DNA of 64,000 bases from Chryseobacterium taiwanense (GCF_000813825.1 NZ_JWTA01000005.1:124001-188000), one strand, 5' to 3'; shown: positions 17,623 through 27,615, counted from the first letter of the stretch. Notes: generated by a model from the letters alone, not told the origin. Numbers and translations: made by a program.

Positions 17623-18654
17623 ATGGAATTTACAGCTTCGCAAATTGCAAGTTTTATTGACGGAAAAATAATAGGTGACGAGAATGCGCTTATTACTGGA
17701 GTTTCACCTATTGAAGGAGGGGAAACAGGGCATCTTTCTTTTATAGCACAAGATAGATTTTCCCATTATTTGGATACTACCAAATGCTCCGTTATCATCG
17801 TTTCAGAAAAACTTTTATCAAAAGATATATATAATCCTACCGTGATTGCGGTAAAGGACGCTTACCTTTCTTTTCAGGTTTTAATGAATCTGTATCAGGA
17901 AATGCAGGGTAGAAAACAAGGAATTGAAGACGGTTCTTCTATTCATGATACTGCGGTGGTGGGTGAGAAAGTATATATTGGCGCTTTTACTTATGTATCC
18001 GAAAAGGCTAAGATTGGAGAAGGAACTCAAATCTATCCTCATGTGTATATAGGAAAAGGTGTAAAGATTGGTAAAAACTGTAAGATCGACAGTGGCGCAA
18101 GAATCTACGATTATTGCATGATTGGTGATAACTGTGTTATTCATTCCAATACGGTAATTGGAGGTGATGGATTTGGTTTTCAGCCAACGCCGGAAGGTTT
18201 CAAAAAAATCCCTCAATTAGGAAACGTTATCATTGAAGACGATGTGGAAATCGGTTCTAACTGTAGTATTGACAGAGCTACGATTGGTTCTACCATTATC
18301 GGGAAAGGAACTAAGATCGATAATCTTATCCAAATTGCCCACAACGTAAAAATAGGCCAGAATAATGTAATTGCAGCACAAGCAGGAATTGCAGGATCTA
18401 CGATTATCGGTGACTGGAACCAGATTGGAGGGCAAGTAGGAGTTGTTGGTCATATTAAAATCGGAAATCAGGTGAAAATTCAGGCTCAGAGTGGAGTGAA
18501 TTCAAGCGTTAATGATAAAGAAACGTTGTACGGTTCTCCGGCAATCAGCTATAACGACTATTTAAGGAGTTATGTACATTTCAGGAATTTACCTGAAATT
18601 GTAAACAAAATAAACAATCTTGAGAATAACTCAAAAGATAAAACTAATGAGTGA
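17623..18654 (+). CDS. lpxD: UDP-3-O-acylglucosamine N-acyltransferase LpxD
   Basis: Third step of lipid A synthesis: N-acylation of UDP-3-O-acylglucosamine. The 343-residue protein has the N-terminal uridine-binding domain (to ~100), then a left-handed beta helix of hexapeptide repeats (IGxxxxI type) and a helical C-terminus. The catalytic base His240 (QIAHNVKIG) and the second conserved His (VVGHIKIG) are both present, as is 'GGDGFGFQP'. An in-frame TTG at 17614 falls inside the promoter -7 box, so ATG 17623 is the start. Its end overlaps lpxC by 8 bases. Confidence 0.95.
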   Translation: MEFTASQIASFIDGKIIGDENALITGVSPIEGGETGHLSFIAQDRFSHYLDTTKCSVIIVSEKLLSKDIYNPTVIAVKDAYLSFQVLMNLYQEMQGRKQGIEDGSSIHDTAVVGEKVYIGAFTYVSEKAKIGEGTQIYPHVYIGKGVKIGKNCKIDSGARIYDYCMIGDNCVIHSNTVIGGDGFGFQPTPEGFKKIPQLGNVIIEDDVEIGSNCSIDRATIGSTIIGKGTKIDNLIQIAHNVKIGQNNVIAAQAGIAGSTIIGDWNQIGGQVGVVGHIKIGNQVKIQAQSGVNSSVNDKETLYGSPAISYNDYLRSYVHFRNLPEIVNKINNLENNSKDKTNE

Positions 18655-20044
18655 TATGCAAAAAACACTTCAGCAAGAAGTGACACTTTCCGGAATCGGA
18701 CTTCATACTGGTAAAGAAGTAAAATTAACCATTAAACCTGCAAAAGAAAATACAGGTTTTGTATTTGTAAGAACAGATTTAGAGGGGCACCCTCAAGTCG
18801 AAGCTGATGTTAATTATGTCGTTGCAACAGAAAGAGGAACAACATTAGAAAAATTAGGAGTAAAGATCAATACTTGCGAGCACCTTCTAGCGGCTTTAGT
18901 AGGATGTGATATTGATAATGCCATTTTAGAAATGGATGCTTCTGAACCTCCAATTTTAGATGGATCTTCTAAGTTTTTTGTAGAAGCTATCGAAAGCGTT
19001 GGAGTTGTTGAGCAAAATACGGCAAGAGAATACCTTGTTGTAAAAGAAGTTCTTACGTACAGCGATCCGGCTACAGGATCAGAAATCACGATTATCCCTT
19101 CGGATACTTACGAAATTACTACGATGGTAGATTTTGGGACTAAAGTATTAGGAACTCAGAATGCTACCCTTAAAAATATTTCAGAATTTAAAGAAGAAAT
19201 TTCATCTGCAAGAACATTCAGTTTCTTACATGAATTAGAAATGCTTTTAGATCACGGTTTGATCAAAGGTGGAGATATTTCTAATGCGATTGTATATGTA
19301 GATAAAGATCTTACCCCTGAAACTACAGAGAAATTAAAGAAAGCTTTTGGTAAAGACAATGTGTCAATCAGACCAAACGGAATTCTTGATAACCTGAACT
19401 TAAACTATCCAAACGAAGCTGCAAGACACAAATTACTAGACGTAATCGGTGATTTGGCGTTGGCTGGTGTGAAAATAAAAGGAAAAGTAATTGCTAACAA
19501 ACCAGGACATTTTGTAAATACTCAGTTTGCAAAAAAATTGAACCGTCAGTGGAAATTACAGAAAAAGAAAAACGTTCCTGATTTTGACTTAACAAAAGAA
19601 CCAGTTTTCGATATCAACGGAATTATGAGACTAATGCCTCACAGACCCCCGTTCTTATTGATTGATAAAGTTCTTGAACTTTCAGATTCTCATGTTGTAG
19701 GTCTTAAAAATGTTACAATGAACGAACCTTTCTTCGTTGGACATTTCCCGAAAGAGCCTGTAATGCCGGGAGTTTTACAAGTTGAAGCTTTAGCACAAAC
19801 AGGAGGAATTCTTGTATTGGCAAGTGTTCCGGATCCTGAAAATTACTCTACTTACTTTATTAAAATTGATAAAGTAAAATTCAAGAGAAAAGTAATTCCT
19901 GGAGATACTCTTATTTTCAAAATTGAATTAATAGAACCTATCAGAAGAGGAATTGTTCATATGCAAGGTTATGGTTACGTAGGAGATACAGTAGCTGTAG
20001 AAGCAGAACTAATGGCCCAAGTTGCAAAAAATAAAGTTGATTAA
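18647..20044 (+). CDS. lpxC: Bifunctional LpxC deacetylase / FabZ dehydratase
   Basis: A fusion typical of Bacteroidota (465 residues). Residues ~1-300 form LpxC, the zinc deacetylase that commits to lipid A synthesis: zinc ligands are in 'CEHLLAAL' and '[12 protein letters not shown]', with 'KPGHFVNT' following. Residues ~320-465 form FabZ, 3-hydroxyacyl-ACP dehydratase, with the hot-dog active site '[11 protein letters not shown]' (His) and '[13 protein letters not shown]' (Glu). The start at 18647 overlaps the lpxD stop by 8 bases and lpxA follows with no gap, so the three are translationally coupled. Joining both activities balances lipid A against fatty acid supply. Confidence 0.96.
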   Translation: MSDMQKTLQQEVTLSGIGLHTGKEVKLTIKPAKENTGFVFVRTDLEGHPQVEADVNYVVATERGTTLEKLGVKINTCEHLLAALVGCDIDNAILEMDASEPPILDGSSKFFVEAIESVGVVEQNTAREYLVVKEVLTYSDPATGSEITIIPSDTYEITTMVDFGTKVLGTQNATLKNISEFKEEISSARTFSFLHELEMLLDHGLIKGGDISNAIVYVDKDLTPETTEKLKKAFGKDNVSIRPNGILDNLNLNYPNEAARHKLLDVIGDLALAGVKIKGKVIANKPGHFVNTQFAKKLNRQWKLQKKKNVPDFDLTKEPVFDINGIMRLMPHRPPFLLIDKVLELSDSHVVGLKNVTMNEPFFVGHFPKEPVMPGVLQVEALAQTGGILVLASVPDPENYSTYFIKIDKVKFKRKVIPGDTLIFKIELIEPIRRGIVHMQGYGYVGDTVAVEAELMAQVAKNKVD

Positions 20045-20836
20045 ATGATCCATCAATTAGCAGCCGTAGATAAACGTGCGAAAATCAGCAAAAATGTAAT
20101 TGTAGAACCTTTTACTACTATTGCAGGGGATGTGGAAATTGGAGAAGGAACATGGATTGGCCCGAATGTTACCATCATGGATGGAGCAAGAATTGGTAAA
20201 AATTGTAGAATTTTTCCAGGGACAGTAATTTCTGCAATTCCTCAGGATTTGAAATTCGATGGTGAAGATACCCAAACGATCATCGGTGATGATACTACAA
20301 TCAGAGAATGTGTAACGGTAAATAGAGGAACTAAAGCTTTAGGATTTACTAAAATTGGTTCAAACTGTTTAATTATGGCGACTTCTCATATTGCGCACGA
20401 TTGTGTTATCGGAGACCACGTTATCATTGTAAACGGTTGCGGTATTGCAGGTCACGTAGAAATAGGTGATTATACTGTAATGGGAGGTTTATCGGCTGTA
20501 CATCAATTTGGTAAAATTGGAAAACACGTGATGATTTCTGGTGGTACTTTGGTGAGAAAAGATATTCCACCTTACGTAAAAGTGGCAAGAGAGCCGATGT
20601 CTTATGCCGGAATTAACTCAGTAGGTTTAAGAAGAAGAGGATTTACCAACGAAAAAATCTTTGAAATTCAAAAAATTTACAGAGCGATCTTCCAAATGAA
20701 GATGAATGTTTCTCAGGCAATTACTCATATTGAAAAGGAAATGCTTCCAACTGCTGAAAGAGACGAAATTCTTCAGTTCATCCAAAATTCACCTAGAGGT
20801 ATCGTAAAAGGATACGGAACAGGGAAAGATAATTAA
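20045..20836 (+). CDS. lpxA: Acyl-ACP--UDP-N-acetylglucosamine O-acyltransferase LpxA
   Basis: First lipid A step, cytoplasmic trimer. The 263-residue left-handed beta helix carries the catalytic His in 'TSHIAHDCVIGD', 'GHVEIGDYTVMGG' and 'SAVHQFGKIG', then the C-terminal helical domain 'PMSYAGINSVGLRRRGF'. Standard length. The ATG abuts the lpxC-fabZ stop. Confidence 0.96.
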   Translation: MIHQLAAVDKRAKISKNVIVEPFTTIAGDVEIGEGTWIGPNVTIMDGARIGKNCRIFPGTVISAIPQDLKFDGEDTQTIIGDDTTIRECVTVNRGTKALGFTKIGSNCLIMATSHIAHDCVIGDHVIIVNGCGIAGHVEIGDYTVMGGLSAVHQFGKIGKHVMISGGTLVRKDIPPYVKVAREPMSYAGINSVGLRRRGFTNEKIFEIQKIYRAIFQMKMNVSQAITHIEKEMLPTAERDEILQFIQNSPRGIVKGYGTGKDN

Positions 20837-20868
20837 AAAATATAAAAAACAAAAGATAATACACATTA

Positions 20869-21435
20869 ATGGCAACAAGTAACGATATCAGAAAAGGTCT
20901 GTGCATTGAGTACAGTAATGATATTTATAAAGTAATCGAGTTCCTTCACGTAAAACCAGGGAAAGGACCTGCTTTCGTAAGAACAAAATTAAAATCTGTA
21001 ACAAACGGAAAAGTAATTGATAATACTTTCTCTGCAGGTCACAAAATTGAAGAAGTAAAAGTTATCACAAGAAAATTCCAATATCTTTATGATGACGAGA
21101 ACGGATTCCACTTTATGAACAACGACGATTTCTCTCAGTTATATTTAAATAAAGAAATGATCGAGAACTCAAACCTGATGAAAGCAGGTGAAGAAGTTAC
21201 TATCATTTTGAAAGAAGCTGACGAGACTCCGCTTTCTGCTGAACTTCCTCAATCTGTTTATCTTGATGTAATCGAGGCTGATCCGGGAGTAAAAGGAAAC
21301 ACAGCTACAAATGCTCTTAAAAATGCGATCGTTGAAACAGGAGCAAGAGTAATGGTTCCTTTGTTCATTGAACCGGGAGACAAAATCAAAGTGAGTACTG
21401 AAGACGGTTCTTACTTAGAAAGAGTTAAAGAATAA
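20869..21435 (+). CDS. efp: Translation elongation factor P
   Basis: Relieves ribosome stalling at polyproline. The 188-residue three-domain protein has 'VKPGKGPAF' with Lys32 at the tip of the first domain where modification occurs in other bacteria, and the C-terminal signature ending 'DGSYLERVKE'. It lies 32 bases after lpxA and is probably on the same transcript. Confidence 0.95.
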   Translation: MATSNDIRKGLCIEYSNDIYKVIEFLHVKPGKGPAFVRTKLKSVTNGKVIDNTFSAGHKIEEVKVITRKFQYLYDDENGFHFMNNDDFSQLYLNKEMIENSNLMKAGEEVTIILKEADETPLSAELPQSVYLDVIEADPGVKGNTATNALKNAIVETGARVMVPLFIEPGDKIKVSTEDGSYLERVKE

Positions 21436-21508
21436 TTTTAAATAAAATTTACATAAATTCGGTTTGCCTTTGCATTCCGAATTTTGTTTTATAAGAAAAT
21501 CAATTATT

Positions 21509-22411
21509 ATGAGATTTCATTCTCCACAAAAATTGAAAACTATTGCGGATCTTATCGGGTCAAAATTTGTTGGTTCTGAAGACTTTGAAGTATTGGGAAC
21601 TAATGAGATTCACATGGTGAAAGCTGGTGAAATAGTTTTTGTAAATCATCCTAAATATTACGATAAAGCGCTAAACTCTGCGGCTACCATCATCTTAATT
21701 GATAAAGAAGTAGATTGCCCGGAAGGAAAAGCTCTTTTAGTTTCAGATGATCCTTTCAGAGATTTTAATAAGATCAATACTCATTTTACAAGAATATATA
21801 ATTTCAGAGAAGAACTTCACGATGCTGAAATAGGAGACGGAACCCATATTCATCATTCTGCAGTGATCGGAAACAATGTGACGATCGGAAAGAATACTCT
21901 TATTTTTCCTAATGTTGTTATCGGTGACAGAACGGTAATCGGTGATAATGTTGTGATTCAATCCAATACTGTTTTAGGTGGTGACGCTTTTTATTACAGA
22001 AAATTAAATGGGAATTTCGACCGTTTAATCTCGGTTGGAAATGTTGTGATCGAAAATAATGTTGAAATCGGAAACGGATGTACCATCGATAGAGGCGTTA
22101 CAGACTCTACGATAATCGGTGAAGGTTCAGTGTTAGACAATCAGATTCAGATTGGGCATGATACAGTGATCGGAAAAAAATGTCTGATTGCTTCTCAGGT
22201 AGGAATTGCAGGCTGTTGTGTAATTGGAGATGAAGTGACGTTGTGGGGACAAGTTGGAATTGCTTCCGGAAATAAAATCGAGAGTGGATCTGTACTTTTA
22301 GGGAAAACCGGAGTGAACAGAGATCTTGAAAAAGGAACTTATATCGGGATGTTTGCAGAAGATTTTAAAACATATCTGAAGAAAGAAGTAAAACTGAGAA
22401 ATCTCAAATAA
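21509..22411 (+). CDS. LpxD-like acyltransferase paralogue
   Basis: A second LpxD-family protein, 300 residues, with an N-terminal uridine-domain-like part (~1-95) and a beta helix of hexapeptide repeats. The main catalytic His is kept (His217, 'QIGHDTVIG'). The second conserved His seen in the true LpxD (GHIKIG) is replaced ('SGNKIE'), 'GGDGF' has become 'GGDAF', and the C-terminal helix is shorter. It may be an N-acyltransferase for another nucleotide sugar or a second lipid A acyltransferase. The ATG at 21509 is chosen over 21464 because the upstream residues do not fit the family. The recurring Bacteroidota order lpxA-efp-lpxD2-sucD is seen. Confidence 0.8.
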   Translation: MRFHSPQKLKTIADLIGSKFVGSEDFEVLGTNEIHMVKAGEIVFVNHPKYYDKALNSAATIILIDKEVDCPEGKALLVSDDPFRDFNKINTHFTRIYNFREELHDAEIGDGTHIHHSAVIGNNVTIGKNTLIFPNVVIGDRTVIGDNVVIQSNTVLGGDAFYYRKLNGNFDRLISVGNVVIENNVEIGNGCTIDRGVTDSTIIGEGSVLDNQIQIGHDTVIGKKCLIASQVGIAGCCVIGDEVTLWGQVGIASGNKIESGSVLLGKTGVNRDLEKGTYIGMFAEDFKTYLKKEVKLRNLK

Positions 22412-22450
22412 ACAAATCGAAAGTTTTATCTGAAATCAAAGAAAAATAAG

Positions 22451-22458
22451 TAAATTTG
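22451..22458 (+). promoter_or_regulatory. -7 element of sucD
   Basis: TAAATTTG matches TAnnTTTG, 43 bases before the sucD ATG; TTTT stands 23 bases upstream in place of TTTG. Confidence 0.5.
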
Positions 22459-22501
22459 TGAGCATTAATAGAAAATAAAAATAAATTAAAACAACAATAA
22501 A

Positions 22502-23374
22502 ATGTCAATTTTAGTAAACAAAGATTCTAAAGTAATTGTACAAGGATTTACAGGGAACGAAGGTACTTTCCACGCAAGCCAGATGATCGAATACGGAACC
22601 AACGTAGTAGGTGGTGTTACTCCAGGAAAAGGAGGAAGCGAGCACTTAGGAAAGCCTGTATTCAATACTGTTGCTGATGCTGTTGCAAAAGCTGGAGCTA
22701 ATGTAAGTATCATTTTCGTACCACCTGCATTTGCTGCAGATGCGATTATGGAAGCTGCAGAAGCAGGTATCAAAGTTATCGTATGTATTACTGAAGGTAT
22801 TCCTGTAGCAGATATGGTAAAAGTAAAATCTTACATCGCTGACAGAGACTGCAGATTGATCGGGCCAAACTGTCCTGGAATCATCACTTCTGAAGAAGCT
22901 AAAATTGGTATTATGCCAGGTTTTGTTTTCAAAAAAGGTAAAGTAGGTATTGTTTCTAAATCAGGAACTCTTACTTATGAAGCTGCTGACCAGGTGGTAA
23001 GAGCTGGTTACGGTATTTCTACTGCAATCGGTATTGGTGGTGACCCAATCATTGGTACTACAACAAGAGAAGCATTAGAATTATTCATCAACGATCCAGA
23101 AACTGAAGCGGTTGTAATGATCGGAGAAATTGGTGGTGGATTAGAAGCTGAAGCTGCAAGATGGTACAAAGCTAGTGGTTCTACAAAACCGGTAGTAGGG
23201 TTCATTGCTGGACAAACTGCTCCTAAAGGAAGAACAATGGGTCACGCAGGTGCTATCGTAGGTGGTGCTGAAGATACGGCTCAGGCTAAAATGGAAATTA
23301 TGAGAGAAAACGGAATCAATGTTGTTGATTCTCCAGCTGATATCGGTGCTACTGTAGCAAAAGTATTAGGATAA
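22502..23374 (+). CDS. sucD: Succinyl-CoA synthetase alpha subunit
   Basis: TCA cycle; forms the ADP/GDP-linked succinyl-CoA ligase with SucB/SucC. The 290-residue protein has the CoA-binding Rossmann domain ([12 protein letters not shown], 'GGVTPGKGG') and the phosphorylated His248 in '[11 protein letters not shown]'. No sucC lies beside it, the usual split arrangement in this group. The gene has its own promoter element and a strong terminator. Confidence 0.96.
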   Translation: MSILVNKDSKVIVQGFTGNEGTFHASQMIEYGTNVVGGVTPGKGGSEHLGKPVFNTVADAVAKAGANVSIIFVPPAFAADAIMEAAEAGIKVIVCITEGIPVADMVKVKSYIADRDCRLIGPNCPGIITSEEAKIGIMPGFVFKKGKVGIVSKSGTLTYEAADQVVRAGYGISTAIGIGGDPIIGTTTREALELFINDPETEAVVMIGEIGGGLEAEAARWYKASGSTKPVVGFIAGQTAPKGRTMGHAGAIVGGAEDTAQAKMEIMRENGINVVDSPADIGATVAKVLG

Positions 23375-23397
23375 TTTTTTCTTAAGAAATAAAATAT

Positions 23398-23426
23398 AAG
23401 CCTCGTTTTTACGAGGCTTTTTTTGT
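23398..23426 (+). terminator. Terminator of sucD
   Basis: Stem AAGCCTCG / CGAGGCTT with a 6-base loop and a long T-tract. Confidence 0.9.
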
Positions 23427-23507
23427 CAAAATTTTCAGGAGAATTAGAATAATTACCTATCTTTAAACAATCAAAAAAATTAATAATACAAAAACATCAA
23501 TATCGAC

Positions 23508-24152
23508 ATGAAAAAACTTTTATTAACTTCAGCGTTAGCTCTTTCTACTTTGTCGTTTGCCCAGATAGACTTTAGTAGTACAAGATTTGGAGTTACTGCA
23601 GGACCCAACTATTCTAGAGTGAAAAATGCACATAATCCTTCCGGACCGAGATTTGCATTTCACGGAGGTTTTTTAGCGCTTATTCCGATGGGAAAGGCTA
23701 ATCAGTTCTATCTGCAACCCGAAGTTTTATACTATGGAGCAGGTGAAACAGGTAAAGATAAAGATGCTAAAGGAACGAAAGGTTATGATGCGGTGTATGC
23801 TAATAATTATTTGAGTGTTCCTGTTTATTTTAAAGGGTATTTCTCAGAGGCAGAATCTGAATTCTATGGATTGGTTGGTCCTAGATTTAACTTCTTAATA
23901 GACCAAACTGTAAAAAACGAATCCAGAGATATCTATAAAGAAGACGCATTAGGAAAAGCGAATTCTTTTAATTTCGGAGTTGGATTGGGAATTGGATATA
24001 GCTACAAAAGACAGTTAGAAGTAGCTTTTAAATACGATTTGGGATTATCTAACACTTATCCGGATTTGGATGAATCAAAATTAGATCCTAATTCATCTAA
24101 GAAAAAGTCTGAACAGGTGTTGAGCTTAAGCCTAAGTTATATTTTTAAATAA
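23508..24152 (+). CDS. PorT-like outer-membrane beta-barrel protein
   Basis: The 214-residue protein has a signal peptide ending SFAQ, then an eight-strand-type barrel: 'RFGVTAGPNYSRV', 'YLQPEVLYYGAG', 'YLSVPVYFKGYF', 'YGLVGPRFNFLI' and a final aromatic strand 'LSLSLSYIFK'. This is the OmpA-like/PorT family of small barrels abundant in Bacteroidota. Specific role unknown; it is not the T9SS PorT itself with any certainty. Confidence 0.8.
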   Translation: MKKLLLTSALALSTLSFAQIDFSSTRFGVTAGPNYSRVKNAHNPSGPRFAFHGGFLALIPMGKANQFYLQPEVLYYGAGETGKDKDAKGTKGYDAVYANNYLSVPVYFKGYFSEAESEFYGLVGPRFNFLIDQTVKNESRDIYKEDALGKANSFNFGVGLGIGYSYKRQLEVAFKYDLGLSNTYPDLDESKLDPNSSKKKSEQVLSLSLSYIFK

Positions 24153-24177
24153 AAATTTGTTGATTAAATAGATAAAG

Positions 24178-24206
24178 ATCCCGGAAAGTAATTTCCGGGA
24201 TTTTTT
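24178..24206 (+). terminator. Terminator of the PorT-like gene
   Basis: A 10-bp stem ATCCCGGAAA / TTTCCGGGAT with loop GTAA and a following T-tract. Confidence 0.9.
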
Positions 24207-24211
24207 AATGA

Positions 24212-24874
24212 TCAAATTAGTTTAATTGAGTTGATAAATTTTTTAAATTCAATTTCAGCAGTTTGATTTTGAGCTTTGGATTGATGAAAATTAAAATCAT
24301 AATAACACCCGTTGTGTTCAGTTTTAAGAATTTTAAGCTGTGCTAATAAAGGCTCACTTAATTCAATATGTTCGAACAGATATTCGGAATCAAATTCATA
24401 AAATTTAATATTGTTAATATAATAAGGCTTATATCGCTTTGTTATTTTAAAATCCTTTAAAATGGATGAAGTTCCTATTTCGGAAGAATCTATTACCTCT
24501 TGAAAAGTTTTAAATCCTAAATATTCAAGCTCAGATTTTGAAGTTACAGTTAAAGTTATTGTTGGCGAAAAAACACCATAATATTCAGGTTTATCTTCGT
24601 AGAACTTGGTAATAACACAAATAGGTTCGTCTAATTCTTTCCAAATTTCATCGCTTTCTTCTTGAGTTCCCGATCCTATTAATTGTTTTTCTTTTAAATT
24701 TCCGAAATCTTTTACTGCAATAAAACCCCAATATTGAGGCTTCACAAAATAAATACCTAGTTTTTTATTGACGTAAATATTATTATTGGTTAGAACAGCT
24801 TTTAAAGGATCAATTGCAATTCCTAAAAAGCCTAGGCTAATTAACTTAATGAATTCTCGTCTTCCAATTCCCAT
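24212..24874 (-). CDS. Uncharacterised protein with twin-arginine signal
   Basis: I do not recognise the family. The 220-residue protein begins GIGRREFIKLISLGFLGIA, a good match to a twin-arginine (Tat) export signal (RRxF-hydrophobic-K), so it is probably exported folded, possibly with a cofactor or as a membrane-anchored protein. The rest is mixed alpha/beta with many aromatic residues (VKPQYWGFIAV, YKPYYINNIKFYEF) and no obvious catalytic motif. It is the gene after the ABC-2 permease on the same strand, 31 bases away, so it may share its transcript. Confidence 0.65.
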   Translation of the reverse strand: MGIGRREFIKLISLGFLGIAIDPLKAVLTNNNIYVNKKLGIYFVKPQYWGFIAVKDFGNLKEKQLIGSGTQEESDEIWKELDEPICVITKFYEDKPEYYGVFSPTITLTVTSKSELEYLGFKTFQEVIDSSEIGTSSILKDFKITKRYKPYYINNIKFYEFDSEYLFEHIELSEPLLAQLKILKTEHNGCYYDFNFHQSKAQNQTAEIEFKKFINSIKLI

Positions 24875-24905
24875 ATTACATTAACGAATAGTAGTTAATA
24901 AAGAA

Positions 24906-26213
24906 TTATCCTCTGATCCATTTCCAGATTTCCTTCAAAGTCGCTTTATTGCCATACATCAAAATTCCTACTCGATAGATTTTTCCTGCCAAGAATACCA
25001 TGAATAAAGTAGTTCCTAAAAGCAATACAATAGACAAAGCAATTTGCCATGCAGGAACACCATAAGGAATTCTTGCAATCATAGCCACAGGAGATGTAAA
25101 CGGAATAATCGATAACCAGAAACCAAGCGGTCCATCAGGATTATTGATGAAAGAAAAACTTCCATACATTCCTAACATAAGAGGTAATACTGCAAATAAA
25201 GTAAACTGTTGCGTTTCTGTCTCGTTGTCTACAGCAGAACCGATAGCTGCATAAATCGAACTGTAAAATATGTATCCTAAAAGGAAAAATACGATAAATA
25301 CAAAAATGATCAGAGGGAAATTTAATTCCAGTAAACTATGAGATACTTGTGTTGCAATTTGAGTAATATCCAATTTGCTCATAGCTTCCTCACCTCCCGG
25401 AATATTTTTTTGCATTGAAGAAAATCCTGTATTCAAAACCAAAGCTCCGACTACAGACATTGAAATCCAGACAATAAACTGAGTCAGGGCTACAAAAGTT
25501 ACCCCTAAGATTTTTCCCATCATCAATTCAAAAGGTTTCACAGAAGAAATGATAATCTCCACAACACGGTTGTTTTTTTCTTCCAATACACTTCTCATTA
25601 CTCTTACCCCATAAATAATGATAAACATGAAAGTAACATACATAAGAAGCATGCTCAGTACACTTTTTACCCCTAAAGCCAGATCAGAATCTTCCTTATT
25701 ATTTTCAGAAACATTAATCGTTTTAAGAGTGAAACCCTTATCAAGATCATCGATTTGAGTTTCAGCAATGCCCAATTGCTTTATTTTTTCTTTTTTAATG
25801 ACATCACTAAGATCAGAAATGATCCGCTGTTTCGTATCAAACCCAATTTTTGTGTTGACGATCAGCCTTGTGTTTTTCTGAAACTCATCATAATTCCCGT
25901 TCTGTATCTGTGGTAAAATAAGAATTCCGTCTAAAGTTTCATTACCCTTTAGATTACTTATGGTAGACTTTTCTTCAGCAGAAGGGATGATTTTGTATTC
26001 TAATTTATCTGTAGATTTCAGCTCATTTTTGAAAAGACCGCTGTTGTCAACAACTTCAATGATATTGTGTGATTCGTTGGCTTTGAACATCAATCCGATT
26101 ACTGCTCCAAAAGCAATGATCAGAAGCGGAGCCAGTAATGTCAGTATAACGAAAGACTTTTTCTTAACCTGCGTAAGAAATTCTCTTTTAGTAATTAAAA
26201 TAATATTATTCAT
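24906..26213 (-). CDS. ABC-2 type transporter permease (NatB-like)
   Basis: A 435-residue inner-membrane protein: one N-terminal membrane segment (~20-44), a large extracytoplasmic domain (~45-175), then five or six membrane segments (~180-430) with 'VMRSVLEEKNNRVVEIIISSVKP', the conserved cytoplasmic signature of NatB/ABC-2 permeases (written here as a motif of the family, 20 or fewer key residues: EEKNNRVVEII). It pairs with the ATPase gene 4 bases upstream. In Bacillus the equivalent exports sodium; the substrate here is unknown. Confidence 0.88.
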   Translation of the reverse strand: MNNIILITKREFLTQVKKKSFVILTLLAPLLIIAFGAVIGLMFKANESHNIIEVVDNSGLFKNELKSTDKLEYKIIPSAEEKSTISNLKGNETLDGILILPQIQNGNYDEFQKNTRLIVNTKIGFDTKQRIISDLSDVIKKEKIKQLGIAETQIDDLDKGFTLKTINVSENNKEDSDLALGVKSVLSMLLMYVTFMFIIIYGVRVMRSVLEEKNNRVVEIIISSVKPFELMMGKILGVTFVALTQFIVWISMSVVGALVLNTGFSSMQKNIPGGEEAMSKLDITQIATQVSHSLLELNFPLIIFVFIVFFLLGYIFYSSIYAAIGSAVDNETETQQFTLFAVLPLMLGMYGSFSFINNPDGPLGFWLSIIPFTSPVAMIARIPYGVPAWQIALSIVLLLGTTLFMVFLAGKIYRVGILMYGNKATLKEIWKWIRG

Positions 26214-26217
26214 AAAA

Positions 26218-27129
26218 TTAAGAATGATTACTTACGGCATTAATAAACACTTCATTCATACTCGGAATTCTTTCGTCGAATGAACGTACCTTTCCTACGT
26301 TTACAAGATCCAAAAGAATATGGTTTTGGTCAGCTTCATTTTTGAGATCAAAAGAAACCAGATTATTTTCATTGGTAATATTAAAGATCTCATATTTATT
26401 TTTGAAACTTTCCAGTTGAGAATCATTCACCTCAGAAAGTGTAATTCCGAAAATATTTTTCTTAAACTTTTCTCTAACGTCAAAAACTCTTCCGTCAATA
26501 ATTTTCTTAGAATTGTTGATCAAAGCAACATAATCACACATTTCCTCTACACTTTCCATTCGGTGAGTAGAAAGGATAATTGTAGTACCGTTATTTTTAA
26601 GATCAATAATCTGGTCTTTAATTAAATTGGCATTTACGGGATCAAAACCAGAAAAAGGTTCATCCAGAATTAAAAGATGAGGTCTGTGAAGAACGGTCAC
26701 TACAAACTGAATTTTCTGAGCCATTCCTTTCGAAAGTTCAGATAACTTCTTCTTCCACCATTGATCGATATGAAGTTTATCAAACCATTTCTTTGCTTCG
26801 TGTAAAGCATCGTTTTTACTCATTCCTTTCAGCTCTCCAAAATAGAGAAGCTGATCTCCAACGGTCATGTTTTTATACAAACCTCTTTCTTCAGGCATGT
26901 AACCGATGTTTTTGATATGATGAGGATTTAGCTTTTCTCCGTTGATTTGGATTTCTCCCGAGTCAGCCTGAGTAATTTGATTAATGATACGGATAAATGA
27001 AGTTTTTCCGGCTCCGTTTGGGCCTAAAAGACCATATACACTTCCTTTCGGAACATGGATGCTGAAGTCATCCAAAGCTACCTTTTTACCGGCATTGTAG
27101 GTCTTCCTAATATGTTCAGCTTTTAGCAT
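26218..27129 (-). CDS. ABC transporter ATPase (NatA-like)
   Basis: The 303-residue ATPase has Walker A (GPNGAGKTS), Q-loop region, signature LSKGMAQKI, Walker B (LLILDEPFSGFD) and the H-loop 'LSTHRMESVEEM', followed by a ~80-residue C-terminal domain usual in NatA-type proteins. LSKGMAQK is the variant signature typical of this subfamily. It is separated by only 4 bases from the permease and forms one exporter with it. Confidence 0.92.
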   Translation of the reverse strand: MLKAEHIRKTYNAGKKVALDDFSIHVPKGSVYGLLGPNGAGKTSFIRIINQITQADSGEIQINGEKLNPHHIKNIGYMPEERGLYKNMTVGDQLLYFGELKGMSKNDALHEAKKWFDKLHIDQWWKKKLSELSKGMAQKIQFVVTVLHRPHLLILDEPFSGFDPVNANLIKDQIIDLKNNGTTIILSTHRMESVEEMCDYVALINNSKKIIDGRVFDVREKFKKNIFGITLSEVNDSQLESFKNKYEIFNITNENNLVSFDLKNEADQNHILLDLVNVGKVRSFDERIPSMNEVFINAVSNHS

Positions 27130-27204
27130 TAAATTGTTTTTACCTATTAGTATAATAAAGTTCCGAAAGTTACGGAATTATTAAAACAGAATTAATGCGA
27201 AAAG

Positions 27205-27231
27205 AAAAAATCCTGATGATTATCAGGATTT
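27205..27231 (-). terminator. Terminator of the T9SS-tail protein
   Basis: Stem AAATCCTGAT / ATCAGGATTT with a 4-base loop; followed by TTTTTT on the minus strand. Confidence 0.8.
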
Positions 27232-27235
27232 AATA

Positions 27236-27586
27236 TTATTGTTTTACTATTTGCGTTACCTTTTGGGTGTTATCGCTCAAAATATAGCGAATCAGATATT
27301 TTCCGGGTTTTAATTTTTCAATATTGATTTCTCCGGAATTCATGTTTACAGCATAGCTGGCTACCTGAGTACCAAGAATAGAATAGAAAGTTACATTCTT
27401 GATTTTTAAAGAGGTATCTTTTGCTTTTACAACCAGATAATCTTTCGCAGGATTGGGATATGCTACGATTATTCCATCATCAGCCTTTTGCGAGGTGGAA
27501 GAAGGCTCTCTTTGTTGAGCTTTTAAATTGCTAGAAAATCCAACAAATGCGCCTATGAATATAAATAAAAGTAAAAATTTTTTCAT
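27236..27586 (-). CDS. Mini-protein: signal peptide plus T9SS type A sorting domain
   Basis: Only 116 residues: a signal peptide ending NLKAQ, a ~20-residue linker, and then a complete type IX secretion C-terminal sorting domain: 'VAYPNPAKDYLVVK', 'VTFYSILGTQV', 'INIEKLKPGKYLIRY', ending 'QKVTQIVKQ'. There is no cargo domain. The start at 27586 gives a proper signal peptide; a start 20 residues upstream would not. It may be a remnant, or a decoy/adaptor for the secretion pore. Own promoter and terminator argue for an active gene. Confidence 0.8.
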   Translation of the reverse strand: MKKFLLLFIFIGAFVGFSSNLKAQQREPSSTSQKADDGIIVAYPNPAKDYLVVKAKDTSLKIKNVTFYSILGTQVASYAVNMNSGEINIEKLKPGKYLIRYILSDNTQKVTQIVKQ

Positions 27587-27615
27587 CCAATTATAATTTC
27601 TCGAATATATTATAA

